Shown here in pieces: positions 1 to 7,865 of a stretch of 16,031 nt of DNA; the stretch's first letter is position 1, and every line of letters starts with the position of its first letter. The translations under genes were made by a program, and so were the position numbers. Where the stretch lies: positions 1 to 16,031 of the forward strand of contig CAMPKJ010000094.1 of the NCBI GenBank assembly GCA_946887105.1. The letters run 5' to 3'. The notes below the pieces were generated by a model. The model worked only from the letters and a program-made list of their open reading frames with translations. It made no database searches and had not been told where the DNA came from. The DNA is from an uncultured Acidobacteriota bacterium. Its GTDB lineage: Bacteria > Acidobacteriota > Thermoanaerobaculia > Gp7-AA8.

Positions 1-3000
1 GTCGTCAGGCGCAACGTCTCGCGTTGATTGACGAGACTGCGTTCGGCGACGGAGAGCTGCTGCTGCAGACCGCGCAGCTCGAAGTAGTTGCGCGCCACTT
101 CCGCGGCGATGATCACGCGGATGTCCTCGAGCGAGGCCTCGAAGCTCTGCGCGTTCGCGCGCGCCGAATCGACCTGCGAGCGCACGCGGCCGAACAGGTC
201 CAGCTCCCAGAACGCATCGAAGCCGGCGCGATACGTGGTGGTCTCGACCTGCTGCACCTCGCGTTTGTCGACGAACGCATTTGCGGTCACAGCCGGATAG
301 CGATCGAGTGCAACGTCCTGCAGAAACGCGCGCGACTGATCGAATCGCGCCAGCGCGATGCGCACGTCGTGATTCGACTCCAGCGCCGCCGCCTCGAGCG
401 CATCGAGCGCCGGATCTTCGAACTGCTGCCACCACTGCGGGTCGTACGGCTTGCGGTCGAACATCTCGGGGATGACGTGCTTGACCGCGACCGGCGCCAC
501 TTCCGGCGCCTGATACGGACGCAGCGTGCATCCGCCGAGGAACACGACCATCGCCAGCGCCGCCGTCACGGCTGCCGGAACCGCTTTGGTGCCGCGCTTC
601 GCGCTGAAGCGCTCGACCATGTTGCCGATCACGGTGAAGAACACCGGTGTAAGGAAGAGGCCGAACAGCGTCACGCCGAGCATGCCCGCAAACACCGCGA
701 TGCCCATGGCCTGACGGATCTCCGCGCCTGCGCCGGAGGAGAAGACCAGCGGCAGCACGCCCATGATGAACGCGATGGACGTCATGAGCACGGGGCGCAG
801 TCGCACGCGGCAGGCTTCGAGAATGGCCGTCACGCGATCGTCGCCCTGCTCCTCGCGATGCTTCGCGAACTCGACGATCAGGATCGCGTTCTTGCACGCC
901 AGTCCGGCCAGCACGAGAAACGCGATCTGCGTGAAGACATTGTTGTCGCCGCCGGTGACCCACACTCCCACGATCGCGGAGAGGATGGTCATCGGCACGA
1001 TGAGAATGACCGAAAGCGGCATGGTCCAGCTCTCGTACTGCGCGGCCAGCACGACGTACACGAGCAGTACGCACAGCGGGAAGATGAGCAGCATGGTGTT
1101 GCCGGAGAGGATTTCCTGGTAGGCGAGCTCGGTCCACTCGAAGGTCATGCCGCCGGGCAGCTTTTCCTTCAGCACGCTCGCAATCGCGGTTTGCGCCTGA
1201 CCGGAGCTGAAGCCGGGCGCCGGTCCGCCGTTGATCTCCGCGGCGGGAAAGCCGTTGAAGTGCATGACCTGCTCGGGTCCGTATCCGCGCTTGACGGTCA
1301 CGAGCGATCCGAGGGGCACCATGCCGCCGCTGTTGTTGCGCGTCTCCAGGCGGCGGATCATTTCGGGTTGCGTACGGAACTTCGACTCCGCCTGCACGTT
1401 GACCTGATAGGTCCGGCCGAAGCGGTTGAAGTCGTTGACGTAAAGCGATCCGAGGTACACCTGCAGCGTGTCGAAGACGTCGGTGAGATTCACGCCGTAC
1501 GTCTTGGCGCGCTCGCGATCCACTTGCGCGTCGATTTGCGGCACGCTCACCTGGAAGCTGGAGAAGAGTCCGGCCAGCTCCTCGCGCTTGTAGCCTTCCC
1601 CAATCGCGCCCTGCACCTGCGCGTACAGCTCTTCGAATCCTGAACCGTCGCGATCTTCGACGAAGAGTTTGAATCCGCCGATCTGGCCGAGTCCTTCGAC
1701 GGGCGGCGGCGGGAAGATGGCCACGAACGCTTCCTGGATGCCGGAGTACTTCGCATTGAGCGCAGCCGCGATCTCATTTGCGCTCTCGCGTTCCTCGGAC
1801 GGTTTCAGCGTCACGAACACGATCCCGGTGTTGGACGCGTTCACGAAGCCGTTCACCGAGAGTCCCGGAAACGCGACCGAGTTCGCCACGCCGGGATGCT
1901 TCAACGCGATGTCCGACATCTCGCGGATCACCGCCTCGGTGCGATCGAGCGTCGATGCGTCCGGCAACTGCGCGAACGCGACCAGATACGACTTGTCCTG
2001 CGGCGGAACGAATCCGCGCGGCACCTTCATCAAGCCGAACCAGGCCAGGCCAACCAGGCCGGCGTAGATCACCAGCGCCACCGCGGAGACGCGCAACACG
2101 CGCCCGACGCCCGCGCCATATGCGGACGACGCGCGCGCGAAGCCGCGATTGAAGATGCGGAAGAACCAGCCGAAGAGACGATCGATGACGCGCTGCAGAC
2201 GGTCGCGCGGCGCGCCATGCGGAAGAAGCAGGCGGGAAGCGAGGGCGGGACTCAGGGTGAGCGAGTTGATGGCGGAGATGACCGTCGAGATGGCGATCGT
2301 CAATGCGAACTGGCGATAGAACTGGCCGGTCAGGCCGCTGATGAACGCCGTCGGAATGAACACGGCGCCCAGGACGAGGGCGATGGCGATGATCGGGCCG
2401 GAGACCTCTTTCATCGCCTCGCGTGTCGCCTCGAGGGGAGAGGCGCCGAGCTCGATGTGGCGCTCGACGTTTTCCACGACCACGATGGCGTCGTCGACGA
2501 CGATGCCGATGGCCAGCACCAGGCCGAACAGCGAAAGCGTGTTCAGCGAGAAGCCGAGCATGAGCATCACCGCAAACGTGCCGATCAGCGAGACCGGCAC
2601 CGCGACGAGCGGAATGATCGACGCGCGCCACGTCTGCAGGAACACGATCACCACGATCACGACCAGCAGAATCGCCTCGAAGAGCGTCTGCACCACGGCG
2701 CGGATGGAGTGGCGCACGAAGATGGTCGGGTCGTAGACGATCTTGTAGTCGACGCCCGCGGGGAACGATTTCTTCAGCTGCTCCATCGTCGCGCGAACGT
2801 CATTCGAGGCCTCGATCGCGTTCGTGCCGGGACGCTGAAACACGCCGATGGCCACGGCGTTCTGGTTGTCGAGCAGGCTGCGCATCGAGTAGCGGTCCGC
2901 GCCGATCTGCACGCGCGCCACATCGCCGAGCCTCGTGATCTGTCCCTCGGGCGTGGCGCGGATGACGATGTTCCGGAACTCTTCTTCGGTCGAGAGACGT

Positions 3001-3722
3001 CCTTGCGCGTTGATGGAGAGCTGGAAGGTGGTGTCGCTCGGAGCGGGCGGTGCGCCGAGGACGCCGGCGGCGATCTGCACGTTCTGCTCGCGGATCGCGC
3101 GCACGACGTCGGTGGCGGTGAGCTGGCGCGACGCGAGGCGATCGGGATCGAGCCAGACGCGCATGCTGTATTCGCCCGCGCCGAACACCTGCACGGTTCC
3201 GACGCCGCCGATCCGCGCCAGCTCGTCCTTCACGCGCAGGTGCGCGAAATTGGAGAGATACAGCATGTCGTAACGGTTGTCGGGCGAGAGGAGGTGTACG
3301 ACCATGATGAAGTCGGGCGACGACTTCTCGGTGACCACGCCGATGCGCTGCACCTCCTGCGGCAATCGCGGCAGCGCCTGGGCTACGCGGTTCTGCACCT
3401 GCACCTGCGCGTTGTCGAGATCGGTGCCCACGGCAAACGTGATCGTGAGCTGCATCCGCCCGTCCGCGGTCGACTGCGAGAACATGTAGAGCAGGCCTTC
3501 GATCCCGTTGAGCTGCTGCTCGAGCGGACCGGCCACGGTCTCGGCGATCACCTTCGGATTGGCGCCCGGATAGGCGGCGGTGACGACGACCGTCGGCGGC
3601 GCCACGCTCGGATATTCGCTGACCGGCAGCTGGAACAGAGCCATGCCGCCGGCGATGACGATCAGGAGCGAAAGCACGGCCGCGAAAATCGGCCGGGTGA
3701 TGAAGAATTGAGCGAGCCTCAT
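1..3722 (-). CDS. HAE1/MexF-type RND efflux permease fused to NodT/OprM-type outer-membrane factor (3' end cut by window)
   Basis: Proton-driven inner-membrane drug exporter whose frame continues into the outer-membrane channel. The ATG at 3722 overlaps the TGA of the adaptor gene (ATGA), with a weak gagg seven bases upstream. Residues 1-1040 are a full RND permease: N-terminus MRLAQFFITRPIFAAVLSLL, TM4 proton-relay pair D410/D411 in VVDDAIVVVENVER, TM10 relay lysine K944 in GLACKNAILIVEFAKHR, and the MexF/OqxB-like stretch SGLTGQFYRQFALTIAIS. It reaches the usual end (LFLTPVFFTVIGNMVERF), but no stop follows. I read the junction codon by codon from 660 to 483 and it stays open. After it come a charged-hydrophobic segment with lipobox LGGC (C1065) and then TLRPYQAPEVAP, DPQWWQQFEDPALD, and helical TolC-fold sequence ending LSVAERSLVNQRETLRLT at the window edge. 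About 175 of roughly 450 expected channel residues are visible. Two separate proteins would be the normal arrangement. A sequencing error deleting a stop is possible but would need to leave the frame intact. Confidence 0.93.
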   Translation of the reverse strand, partial: MRLAQFFITRPIFAAVLSLLIVIAGGMALFQLPVSEYPSVAPPTVVVTAAYPGANPKVIAETVAGPLEQQLNGIEGLLYMFSQSTADGRMQLTITFAVGTDLDNAQVQVQNRVAQALPRLPQEVQRIGVVTEKSSPDFIMVVHLLSPDNRYDMLYLSNFAHLRVKDELARIGGVGTVQVFGAGEYSMRVWLDPDRLASRQLTATDVVRAIREQNVQIAAGVLGAPPAPSDTTFQLSINAQGRLSTEEEFRNIVIRATPEGQITRLGDVARVQIGADRYSMRSLLDNQNAVAIGVFQRPGTNAIEASNDVRATMEQLKKSFPAGVDYKIVYDPTIFVRHSIRAVVQTLFEAILLVVIVVIVFLQTWRASIIPLVAVPVSLIGTFAVMLMLGFSLNTLSLFGLVLAIGIVVDDAIVVVENVERHIELGASPLEATREAMKEVSGPIIAIALVLGAVFIPTAFISGLTGQFYRQFALTIAISTVISAINSLTLSPALASRLLLPHGAPRDRLQRVIDRLFGWFFRIFNRGFARASSAYGAGVGRVLRVSAVALVIYAGLVGLAWFGLMKVPRGFVPPQDKSYLVAFAQLPDASTLDRTEAVIREMSDIALKHPGVANSVAFPGLSVNGFVNASNTGIVFVTLKPSEERESANEIAAALNAKYSGIQEAFVAIFPPPPVEGLGQIGGFKLFVEDRDGSGFEELYAQVQGAIGEGYKREELAGLFSSFQVSVPQIDAQVDRERAKTYGVNLTDVFDTLQVYLGSLYVNDFNRFGRTYQVNVQAESKFRTQPEMIRRLETRNNSGGMVPLGSLVTVKRGYGPEQVMHFNGFPAAEINGGPAPGFSSGQAQTAIASVLKEKLPGGMTFEWTELAYQEILSGNTMLLIFPLCVLLVYVVLAAQYESWTMPLSVILIVPMTILSAIVGVWVTGGDNNVFTQIAFLVLAGLACKNAILIVEFAKHREEQGDDRVTAILEACRVRLRPVLMTSIAFIMGVLPLVFSSGAGAEIRQAMGIAVFAGMLGVTLFGLFLTPVFFTVIGNMVERFSAKRGTKAVPAAVTAALAMVVFLGGCTLRPYQAPEVAPVAVKHVIPEMFDRKPYDPQWWQQFEDPALDALEAAALESNHDVRIALARFDQSRAFLQDVALDRYPAVTANAFVDKREVQQVETTTYRAGFDAFWELDLFGRVRSQVDSARANAQSFEASLEDIRVIIAAEVARNYFELRGLQQQLSVAERSLVNQRETLRLT
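528..599 (-). other. internal lipoprotein signal segment (lipobox LGGC) at the permease/channel junction
   Basis: Residues 1042-1065 of the fused protein look like a complete lipoprotein signal peptide: a basic start (KRGTK), a hydrophobic core (AVPAAVTAALAMVVFL) and the lipobox LGGC with the cysteine codon at 528-530. RND permeases end in the cytoplasm, so this segment would act as a thirteenth membrane span that carries the channel domain to the periplasm. Signal peptidase II could then cut before C1065 and release a lipidated channel. In-frame ATG codons at 618-620 and 549-551 could also allow separate initiation, but neither has a clear Shine-Dalgarno sequence. Cleavage and topology are inferred. 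Confidence 0.75.
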
Positions 3723-4876
3723 GACGCGGCCTCGCCGGCGGGCGAAGCCATCGCCGCCTTTTCGGTCTCGACCTGCACGCCCGGACGGACGCGCTGCAGG
3801 CCGTTGATCACGATCACGTCGCCGGCAGCAAGGCCGCTGCGCACGACGCGCAAGTCATCGATGACCGGTCCGAGCTGGACGACGCGGTATTCGACCTTGC
3901 CGTCTTTGCCGACCACGTAGACGTAGCGCTTGTCGAGATCGGTGCCGACGGCGCGGTCCTGAATCAGGTGCGCGCGATACCTGGCGCTGCCGGGCAGACG
4001 CAGGCGGACGAACGAGCCGGGCGTGAGGCTGCGATCGGCATTGCGGAACACGGCCCGGCCGCGAATGGTGCCGGTGGAGGAGTTGATGTGATTGTCGAGG
4101 AAGTCGAGCTCACCGCGATGCGGGAAGCCTTGATCGCTCGGCAACGCCATCTGAATGGGCAAGCCGATCTGCCGTGCGCTGGCGCGTTTCCCTTCGCGCG
4201 CCGAATTGACGTAGCCCTGGAAGGTCTGCTCATCGGCATCGAACGACGCGTAAATCGGGTCGAGCGAGACGACCGTCGTGAGCAGCGTCGCCTCTCCCGG
4301 TCCGCTGGACACGAGGTTGCCCGCGGTGACGATGGCGCGTCCGACGCGGCCCGCGATCGGCGAGGTGACGCGCGTGAACTCGAGGTTGAGCTCGGCCGCG
4401 CGCAAGGCTGCCTGGACCGCCTGCACCTGCGCCGCCGACTCCTCCGCGAACGCGGCACGCCGGTCGATCTCTTCGGGCGACATCGCTTTGTCTGACGAAA
4501 GCCGCTGCGCGCGCTCGAGGTCGTTCTGCGCGCGGCGCACGGTGGCTTCCACGCGCATCAGCTCGGCGCGCAGACGATCGACTTCGGCCTGGAACGGACG
4601 GGCGTCGATCTCGACGAGCAGATCGCCCTTCTTGACCATCGCTCCCTCATCGAAGCGAATGGCCGAGACGTAGCCGGAGACGCGCGGACGCACGTCCACG
4701 GCGTTCACGGCTTCGAGCCGTCCGGTGAATTCATCCCATTCCGTGACTTCGCGCGAGACCACCTCGGCCACGGTGACTTTCGGCGGCGGCGGTGCGTTGG
4801 AGCTCTGTGCGTCGGCGCGCGTGCAGCCCGACAGCAAAATCGGCGAGAGGATGAGAGCTGCGAGTACGTGTTTCAT
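3719..4876 (-). CDS. RND efflux periplasmic adaptor (membrane fusion protein), lipoprotein
   Basis: Adaptor that bridges the inner-membrane RND pump and the outer-membrane channel, of the AcrA/MexE/OqxA kind; 385 residues, a normal length. The start at 4876 gives MKHVLAALILSPILLSGC, a lipoprotein signal with lipobox LSGC. The longer in-frame start at 4930 would put 18 extra residues ahead of the signal and is less likely. Visible parts in order: first beta strand TVAEVVSREVTEWDEFTGRL, biotinyl-lipoyl half VRPRVSGYVSAIRFDEGAMV, a long coiled-coil hairpin rich in Arg/Glu/Ala (EVDRLRAELMRVEATVRRAQ onward), second lipoyl half VTSPIAGRVGRAIVTAGNLV, then beta-barrel and membrane-proximal domains (LTPGSFVRLRLPG, GLAAGDVIVINGLQRVRPG). 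First gene of the pump operon, overlapping the permease start by four bases. No strong Shine-Dalgarno sequence precedes it. Confidence 0.95.
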   Translation of the reverse strand: MKHVLAALILSPILLSGCTRADAQSSNAPPPPKVTVAEVVSREVTEWDEFTGRLEAVNAVDVRPRVSGYVSAIRFDEGAMVKKGDLLVEIDARPFQAEVDRLRAELMRVEATVRRAQNDLERAQRLSSDKAMSPEEIDRRAAFAEESAAQVQAVQAALRAAELNLEFTRVTSPIAGRVGRAIVTAGNLVSSGPGEATLLTTVVSLDPIYASFDADEQTFQGYVNSAREGKRASARQIGLPIQMALPSDQGFPHRGELDFLDNHINSSTGTIRGRAVFRNADRSLTPGSFVRLRLPGSARYRAHLIQDRAVGTDLDKRYVYVVGKDGKVEYRVVQLGPVIDDLRVVRSGLAAGDVIVINGLQRVRPGVQVETEKAAMASPAGEAAS

Positions 4877-5012
4877 GGTGCGAAACGATGCGCTTCGCAA
4901 GGCTCGCGAACAATCGGGCAGTGGTGCCATGGCGGCGCGTCTCGAAGGACGCAGAGCGATCTCCTACTTTTGGACGATTCGCTCCGCCGCGCGGCGGGGC
5001 CATAATGAACGC
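4877..5012. promoter_or_regulatory. divergent promoter/operator region between efflux operon and two-component genes
   Basis: This 136-base gap separates two diverging operons and must hold both promoters. Visible elements are a perfect 14-base palindrome ccgccgcgcggcgg at 4984-4997, a -10-like CATAAT at 5001-5006 on the plus strand, and alternating copies of GCGAA/TTCGC at 4880-4884, 4894-4898, 4906-4910 and 4978-4982. The palindrome sits where the spacer or -35 of the kinase promoter would be, so it is a candidate operator. No convincing -35 box was found for either direction. Five-base repeats can arise by chance in GC-rich DNA. Confidence 0.45.
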
Positions 5013-6296
5013 GTGAGCACAGCCGCTGAAGACGACGCCAAATGCCCGATGGGAGAAGTCATCGACCCGGCCACGACCATCGAGGCCGAGTTCCAGAAGC
5101 GCAAGCGCGCCGAGTGCATGGCCGCGGTGCAGACGCACACCGTGCAGCTGGCTCTCGAGCTGCTCGTGCGCGAGCCCGACCTCGACGGCTTCTTCCGCGG
5201 CTTCATCAAGATGCTCATCGAGCAGGGTGAAAACGACGGCTGCGGAGTGTTCCTCCTCGACGAAGAGGGCGACCAGTGCGAGCTCTGGATGGCGTACGCG
5301 GGAGAGCGTTTTTACGCGGCGCAGGATGCGGACTGGGAGAACCTGACCATGCCGCGCACGGACATGGCCGCGCATCTCCTCACCTACGCTCCCGGCTGGA
5401 GCGGCACGACCGAATACACCGGCGACGATCCACGCCTGCCCGACTCCGTTCGCGCGTTCAATCGTGCGAACCATCTGAAGTGGATGGCCATCGCGCCGAT
5501 CGCGCTTCCCACCCGCAACCTCGGATGGCTGGCCATCTCCACCGCCGATGACGAAGCGGCATGGGCGCCGTGGCGGCGCATGATGCTGGAGGCGGTCGCC
5601 TTGCAGGTCACGCTGGCGTTGCACCAGAGCCGTCTCTCCGATCGCGCGCGCGACGAAGAGCGCCGCAAGGCCATTCTCGAAGAACGCAACCGCATCGCCC
5701 GCGACATCCACGACACGCTGGCGCAGGGATTCGCGGCCATCCTCATGCAGCTGCAATCGATTCAGCGCTGGGTGCCTGCGATGCCGCCGGCCGCGGCGGA
5801 GAGCATCGAGTCCGCGATCGATCTCGCACGCACGCACATGATCGAGGCGCGCCGGTCGGTCGGCTCGCTGCGTCCGCAGGACGCCGGCGCCGGCGATGTC
5901 GTGGCCGTGCTGGAGCGCACCACCGATCTCGCGCGACGCACGACAGACGTGCCGATCGAGCTGGTCATCGAGCAGCTGCCGGAGCTCGGCGGAAGCATCG
6001 AGCGCGAGATCGTGGCCATCGCGCAGGAGGCGCTCACCAACGCCGTGCGTCATGCGCGCGCGCGCAAGATCAAAGTGCACGCCGCGTCGACGCGATCGGT
6101 CGGACTGCGGCTGGTCGTCGCCGACGACGGCCGCGGCATCGCCAAGGAGCGCTTCGGCGCCGGCTTCGGCCTGACCAGCATGCAGGAGCGCGCCGAGCGC
6201 ATCGGCGGATCGCTGACCATCGTCACCGCGCCGCGCGCGGGTACGGAAGTGGTCCTGGCGTGGGAGCCGCCGTCGTTCAGCATTCCCACTCCATGA
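5013..6296 (+). CDS. cytosolic GAF-domain sensor histidine kinase (HisKA_3/NarL-partner type)
   Basis: Sensor kinase of a two-component system; autophosphorylates on histidine and passes phosphate to the regulator encoded next. 427 residues from a GTG start at 5013; an ATG at 5049 is an alternative. Upstream starts would overlap the divergent adaptor gene. Residues about 20-45 (IEAEFQKRKRAE) resemble the linker that usually follows a PAS domain, so an N-terminal PAS may have been lost. Residues about 45-205 form a GAF-like sensor domain. The dimerization helix RNRIARDIHDTLAQGFAAIL carries the phospho-acceptor H233. The ATPase domain has the N box AQEALTNAVRHARA, G1 VVADDGRGI and G2 GFGLTSMQERAERIGGSL. 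No membrane span or signal peptide is seen, so it should sense a cytoplasmic cue. Its stop overlaps the regulator start (ATGA). Ligand unknown. Confidence 0.93.
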   Translation: MSTAAEDDAKCPMGEVIDPATTIEAEFQKRKRAECMAAVQTHTVQLALELLVREPDLDGFFRGFIKMLIEQGENDGCGVFLLDEEGDQCELWMAYAGERFYAAQDADWENLTMPRTDMAAHLLTYAPGWSGTTEYTGDDPRLPDSVRAFNRANHLKWMAIAPIALPTRNLGWLAISTADDEAAWAPWRRMMLEAVALQVTLALHQSRLSDRARDEERRKAILEERNRIARDIHDTLAQGFAAILMQLQSIQRWVPAMPPAAAESIESAIDLARTHMIEARRSVGSLRPQDAGAGDVVAVLERTTDLARRTTDVPIELVIEQLPELGGSIEREIVAIAQEALTNAVRHARARKIKVHAASTRSVGLRLVVADDGRGIAKERFGAGFGLTSMQERAERIGGSLTIVTAPRAGTEVVLAWEPPSFSIPTP

Positions 6297-6910
6297 ACAC
6301 CGTCCTCGTCGTCGACGACCACTCCCTGGTGCGCACGGGCGTGGTGAAGATCATCAGCCACGAGCCCGATCTCGAAGTGGTAGCCGAAGCCGCAAACGGT
6401 GCGGAAGCGGTGGAGGCATTCGCGAAGTACCGTCCCGACGTGACGCTGCTCGACCTGCGCATGCCGGTGATGGAAGGCGTCGAAGCGGTGCGTCAGATCC
6501 GCGCGCTCGATCCGCAGGCGCGCGTGATCGTCCTCACCACTTACGACACGGACGAGGACATCACGCGCGCGCTCAAAGCGGGAGCGAAAGCGTACGCGTT
6601 GAAAGACATCACCGCCGACGAGCTCGTGACGTGCATCCACGACGTGCTGGCCGGCAAGACCTATCTCGCTCCCGCTGCCGCGGCCACCCTGGCCGAGGGG
6701 ATGGCGCGCATGCAGGTCACGCCGCGCGAGCTGGCCACGCTCCGCCTCATGGCCGACGGCAAGAGCAACAAAGAGATCGGCACCGCCCTCGGCATCAGCG
6801 AACGTACCGTCAAATCGCACCTCGGCCACCTCTTCGAAAAACTCGGCGTCACGAGCAGAACCGAGGCGGTGAAAGTGGCCACGCGACGCGGCCTCGTGCG
6901 TATGGATTGA
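6293..6910 (+). CDS. NarL/FixJ-family response regulator
   Basis: DNA-binding response regulator paired with the preceding histidine kinase; 205 residues. Receiver domain at residues 1-120: acidic pocket D8/D9 in VLVVDDHS, phospho-acceptor D54 in LLDLRMP, switch residues T82 and Y101, and K104 in YALKDI. The LuxR-type helix-turn-helix is at about 140-200: VTPRELATLRLMADGKSNKE, then ISERTVKSHLGHLFEKLGV. The ATG at 6293 lies inside the kinase stop (ATGA) and has no Shine-Dalgarno sequence of its own, so translation is probably coupled. The pair faces away from the efflux operon across a shared 136-base region, which makes the pump a likely target; that is inferred from position only. Confidence 0.95.
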   Translation: MNTVLVVDDHSLVRTGVVKIISHEPDLEVVAEAANGAEAVEAFAKYRPDVTLLDLRMPVMEGVEAVRQIRALDPQARVIVLTTYDTDEDITRALKAGAKAYALKDITADELVTCIHDVLAGKTYLAPAAAATLAEGMARMQVTPRELATLRLMADGKSNKEIGTALGISERTVKSHLGHLFEKLGVTSRTEAVKVATRRGLVRMD

Positions 6911-6914
6911 GACG

Positions 6915-6958
6915 CATCGTACTTTCGTACAGGGTGACCGGCTCCCTTCCGTACGATG
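6915..6958. repeat. inverted repeat / hairpin after the response regulator
   Basis: An 8-base perfect inverted repeat, catcgtac (6915-6922) and gtacgatg (6951-6958), encloses a second short pair, aggg (6931-6934) and ccct (6944-6947). CGTAC occurs three times, at 6918, 6926 and 6950. It starts five bases after the regulator stop codon. No T-run follows, so it is not a standard intrinsic terminator; a factor-dependent terminator, mRNA-end stabiliser or operator are all possible. Confidence 0.5.
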
Positions 6959-7068
6959 TGCTGCGGCCCCGCAAACGCCATCATGACGATGTGGACCTGA
7001 TCGCATTTATGGCGCTGTTTCTCATGGCCTTCGTCGTCATCGGCAAAGAACCGGAGAGTGGGGATTAA
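6934..7068 (+). CDS. possible small single-span membrane protein (44 aa, doubtful)
   Basis: Short open frame from GTG at 6934 to TAA at 7068. The C-terminal half reads as a basic stretch (RPRKRHHDD), one hydrophobic span (LIAFMALFLMAFVVIG) and a polar tail KEPESGD, a pattern expected of a small inner-membrane protein with its basic side in the cytoplasm. GTG codons at 6958 and 6991 are later possible starts. No good ribosome-binding site is visible, the start lies inside the hairpin, and I recognise no family. It overlaps the convergent AraC gene by four bases. It may equally be untranslated spacer. Confidence 0.25.
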   Translation: MTGSLPYDVLRPRKRHHDDVDLIAFMALFLMAFVVIGKEPESGD

Positions 7069-7865
7069 CGCGGCGCAGGCTCGAGATTTCGCGCGTAATC
7101 CGCCGGTGGCCGTCCGACGATCTTGCGGAAATCGCGGATGAAGTGAGCCTGATCCGCGTAGCCGAGGTCGAGTGCGAGATCGGCGAAGCCGATGTCCGGA
7201 CCAGCGGCGAGGCGCTCGGCGGCCTCGATCAGGCGATAGCGCTGGATGACCCACTTTGGCGTCACGCCGACGTATTCGCGAAACAGCCGCTGCAGCTGGC
7301 GCGCGTCGGTCGCAAACGCGTCGACGATCTGTTCGACCTTCACGATGCTTCGGTCCTCCGCGATGCGCGCGGTGATCCGACCCGCGAGTTCCATCGACGG
7401 CGTGAACGCCGGACGGAACGAGCGGAGAAAGGACTCGATCACCGCAATCGCATCCGTGTCTTGCTCGTGCGCGATCGCGGCGGCGGCGAATCCATCGCCA
7501 TCGGTTCCAAACACCTCGCGTAGCGGCCATCGGCGGTCGCGCAGCGACGCCACCGGCCGGCCGATGAACGCGCGGAAGGCGCCGGGACGAAACTTCGTCC
7601 CGATCACGCGTCCGATTCCTTCCAGCCGGGTCGTGAATCGGCCGCGCATCACGCCCACCACTTCCGAGTCTCCACGCCCGAGGACCATGTGCACCGATGG
7701 GTGCGGGAGCGTTTCCGCCGTTTGCGGCTTCTCGACGTTCCAGCGCACGATCCAGTAATGCTCGACGAACGGCGCGAGATCCTCGGACGCCCAGTACCGC
7801 CGCAGTCCGTCCGCGACCCGTACATTGAGGATGCCTCGCGGCTTGTCGTGCTTGACCCTGACCAT
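7065..7865 (-). CDS. AraC-family transcriptional regulator with DUF6597-like N-terminal domain
   Basis: Transcription factor of 266 residues. The N-terminal half (about 15-120) resembles the DUF6597 sensor domain found ahead of AraC DNA-binding domains: LRRYWASEDLAPFVEHYWIV, LPHPSVHMVLG, GIGRVIGTKFRPGAFRAF. The C-terminal half (about 165-262) is the two-helix-turn-helix AraC domain: DARQLQRLFREYVGVTPKWV, YRLIEAAERLA and the signature FADLALDLGYADQAHFIRDF followed by GRPPADY. The ATG at 7865 is separated from the best Shine-Dalgarno match (aagga) by 17 bases because a 10-base tandem repeat is inserted between them. The gene diverges from the DUF3224 gene 58 bases away, a usual arrangement for a regulator and its target; the effector is unknown. 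Confidence 0.92.
   Translation of the reverse strand: MVRVKHDKPRGILNVRVADGLRRYWASEDLAPFVEHYWIVRWNVEKPQTAETLPHPSVHMVLGRGDSEVVGVMRGRFTTRLEGIGRVIGTKFRPGAFRAFIGRPVASLRDRRWPLREVFGTDGDGFAAAAIAHEQDTDAIAVIESFLRSFRPAFTPSMELAGRITARIAEDRSIVKVEQIVDAFATDARQLQRLFREYVGVTPKWVIQRYRLIEAAERLAAGPDIGFADLALDLGYADQAHFIRDFRKIVGRPPADYARNLEPAPR

Noticed and set aside
1..620. Annotating the outer-membrane factor as a separate gene from the ATG at 618-620.
   Set aside because: No stop separates it from the permease and no Shine-Dalgarno sequence precedes that ATG. The single frame is what the sequence shows, though internal initiation cannot be excluded.
24..3920. Long open frames on the plus strand opposite the efflux genes (24-1643 and 1896-3920), rich in Arg, His and Asp.
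   Set aside because: They are antisense to a permease/channel frame with clear catalytic and transmembrane motifs. Their composition (R/H/D/A runs) is typical of complementary-strand frames in GC-rich DNA and matches no family.
4970..5006. A standard sigma-70 promoter made of TTGGAC (4970-4975) and CATAAT (5001-5006).
   Set aside because: The spacer would be 25 bases, far from the usual 16-18, so only the -10-like box is kept as a candidate.
4725..5012. Longer N-terminus for the histidine kinase starting at the ATG at 4725.
   Set aside because: It would overlap about 150 bases of the divergent adaptor gene and encode Arg/Ser-rich sequence unrelated to a sensor domain. Starts at 5013 or 5049 fit the domain edge.
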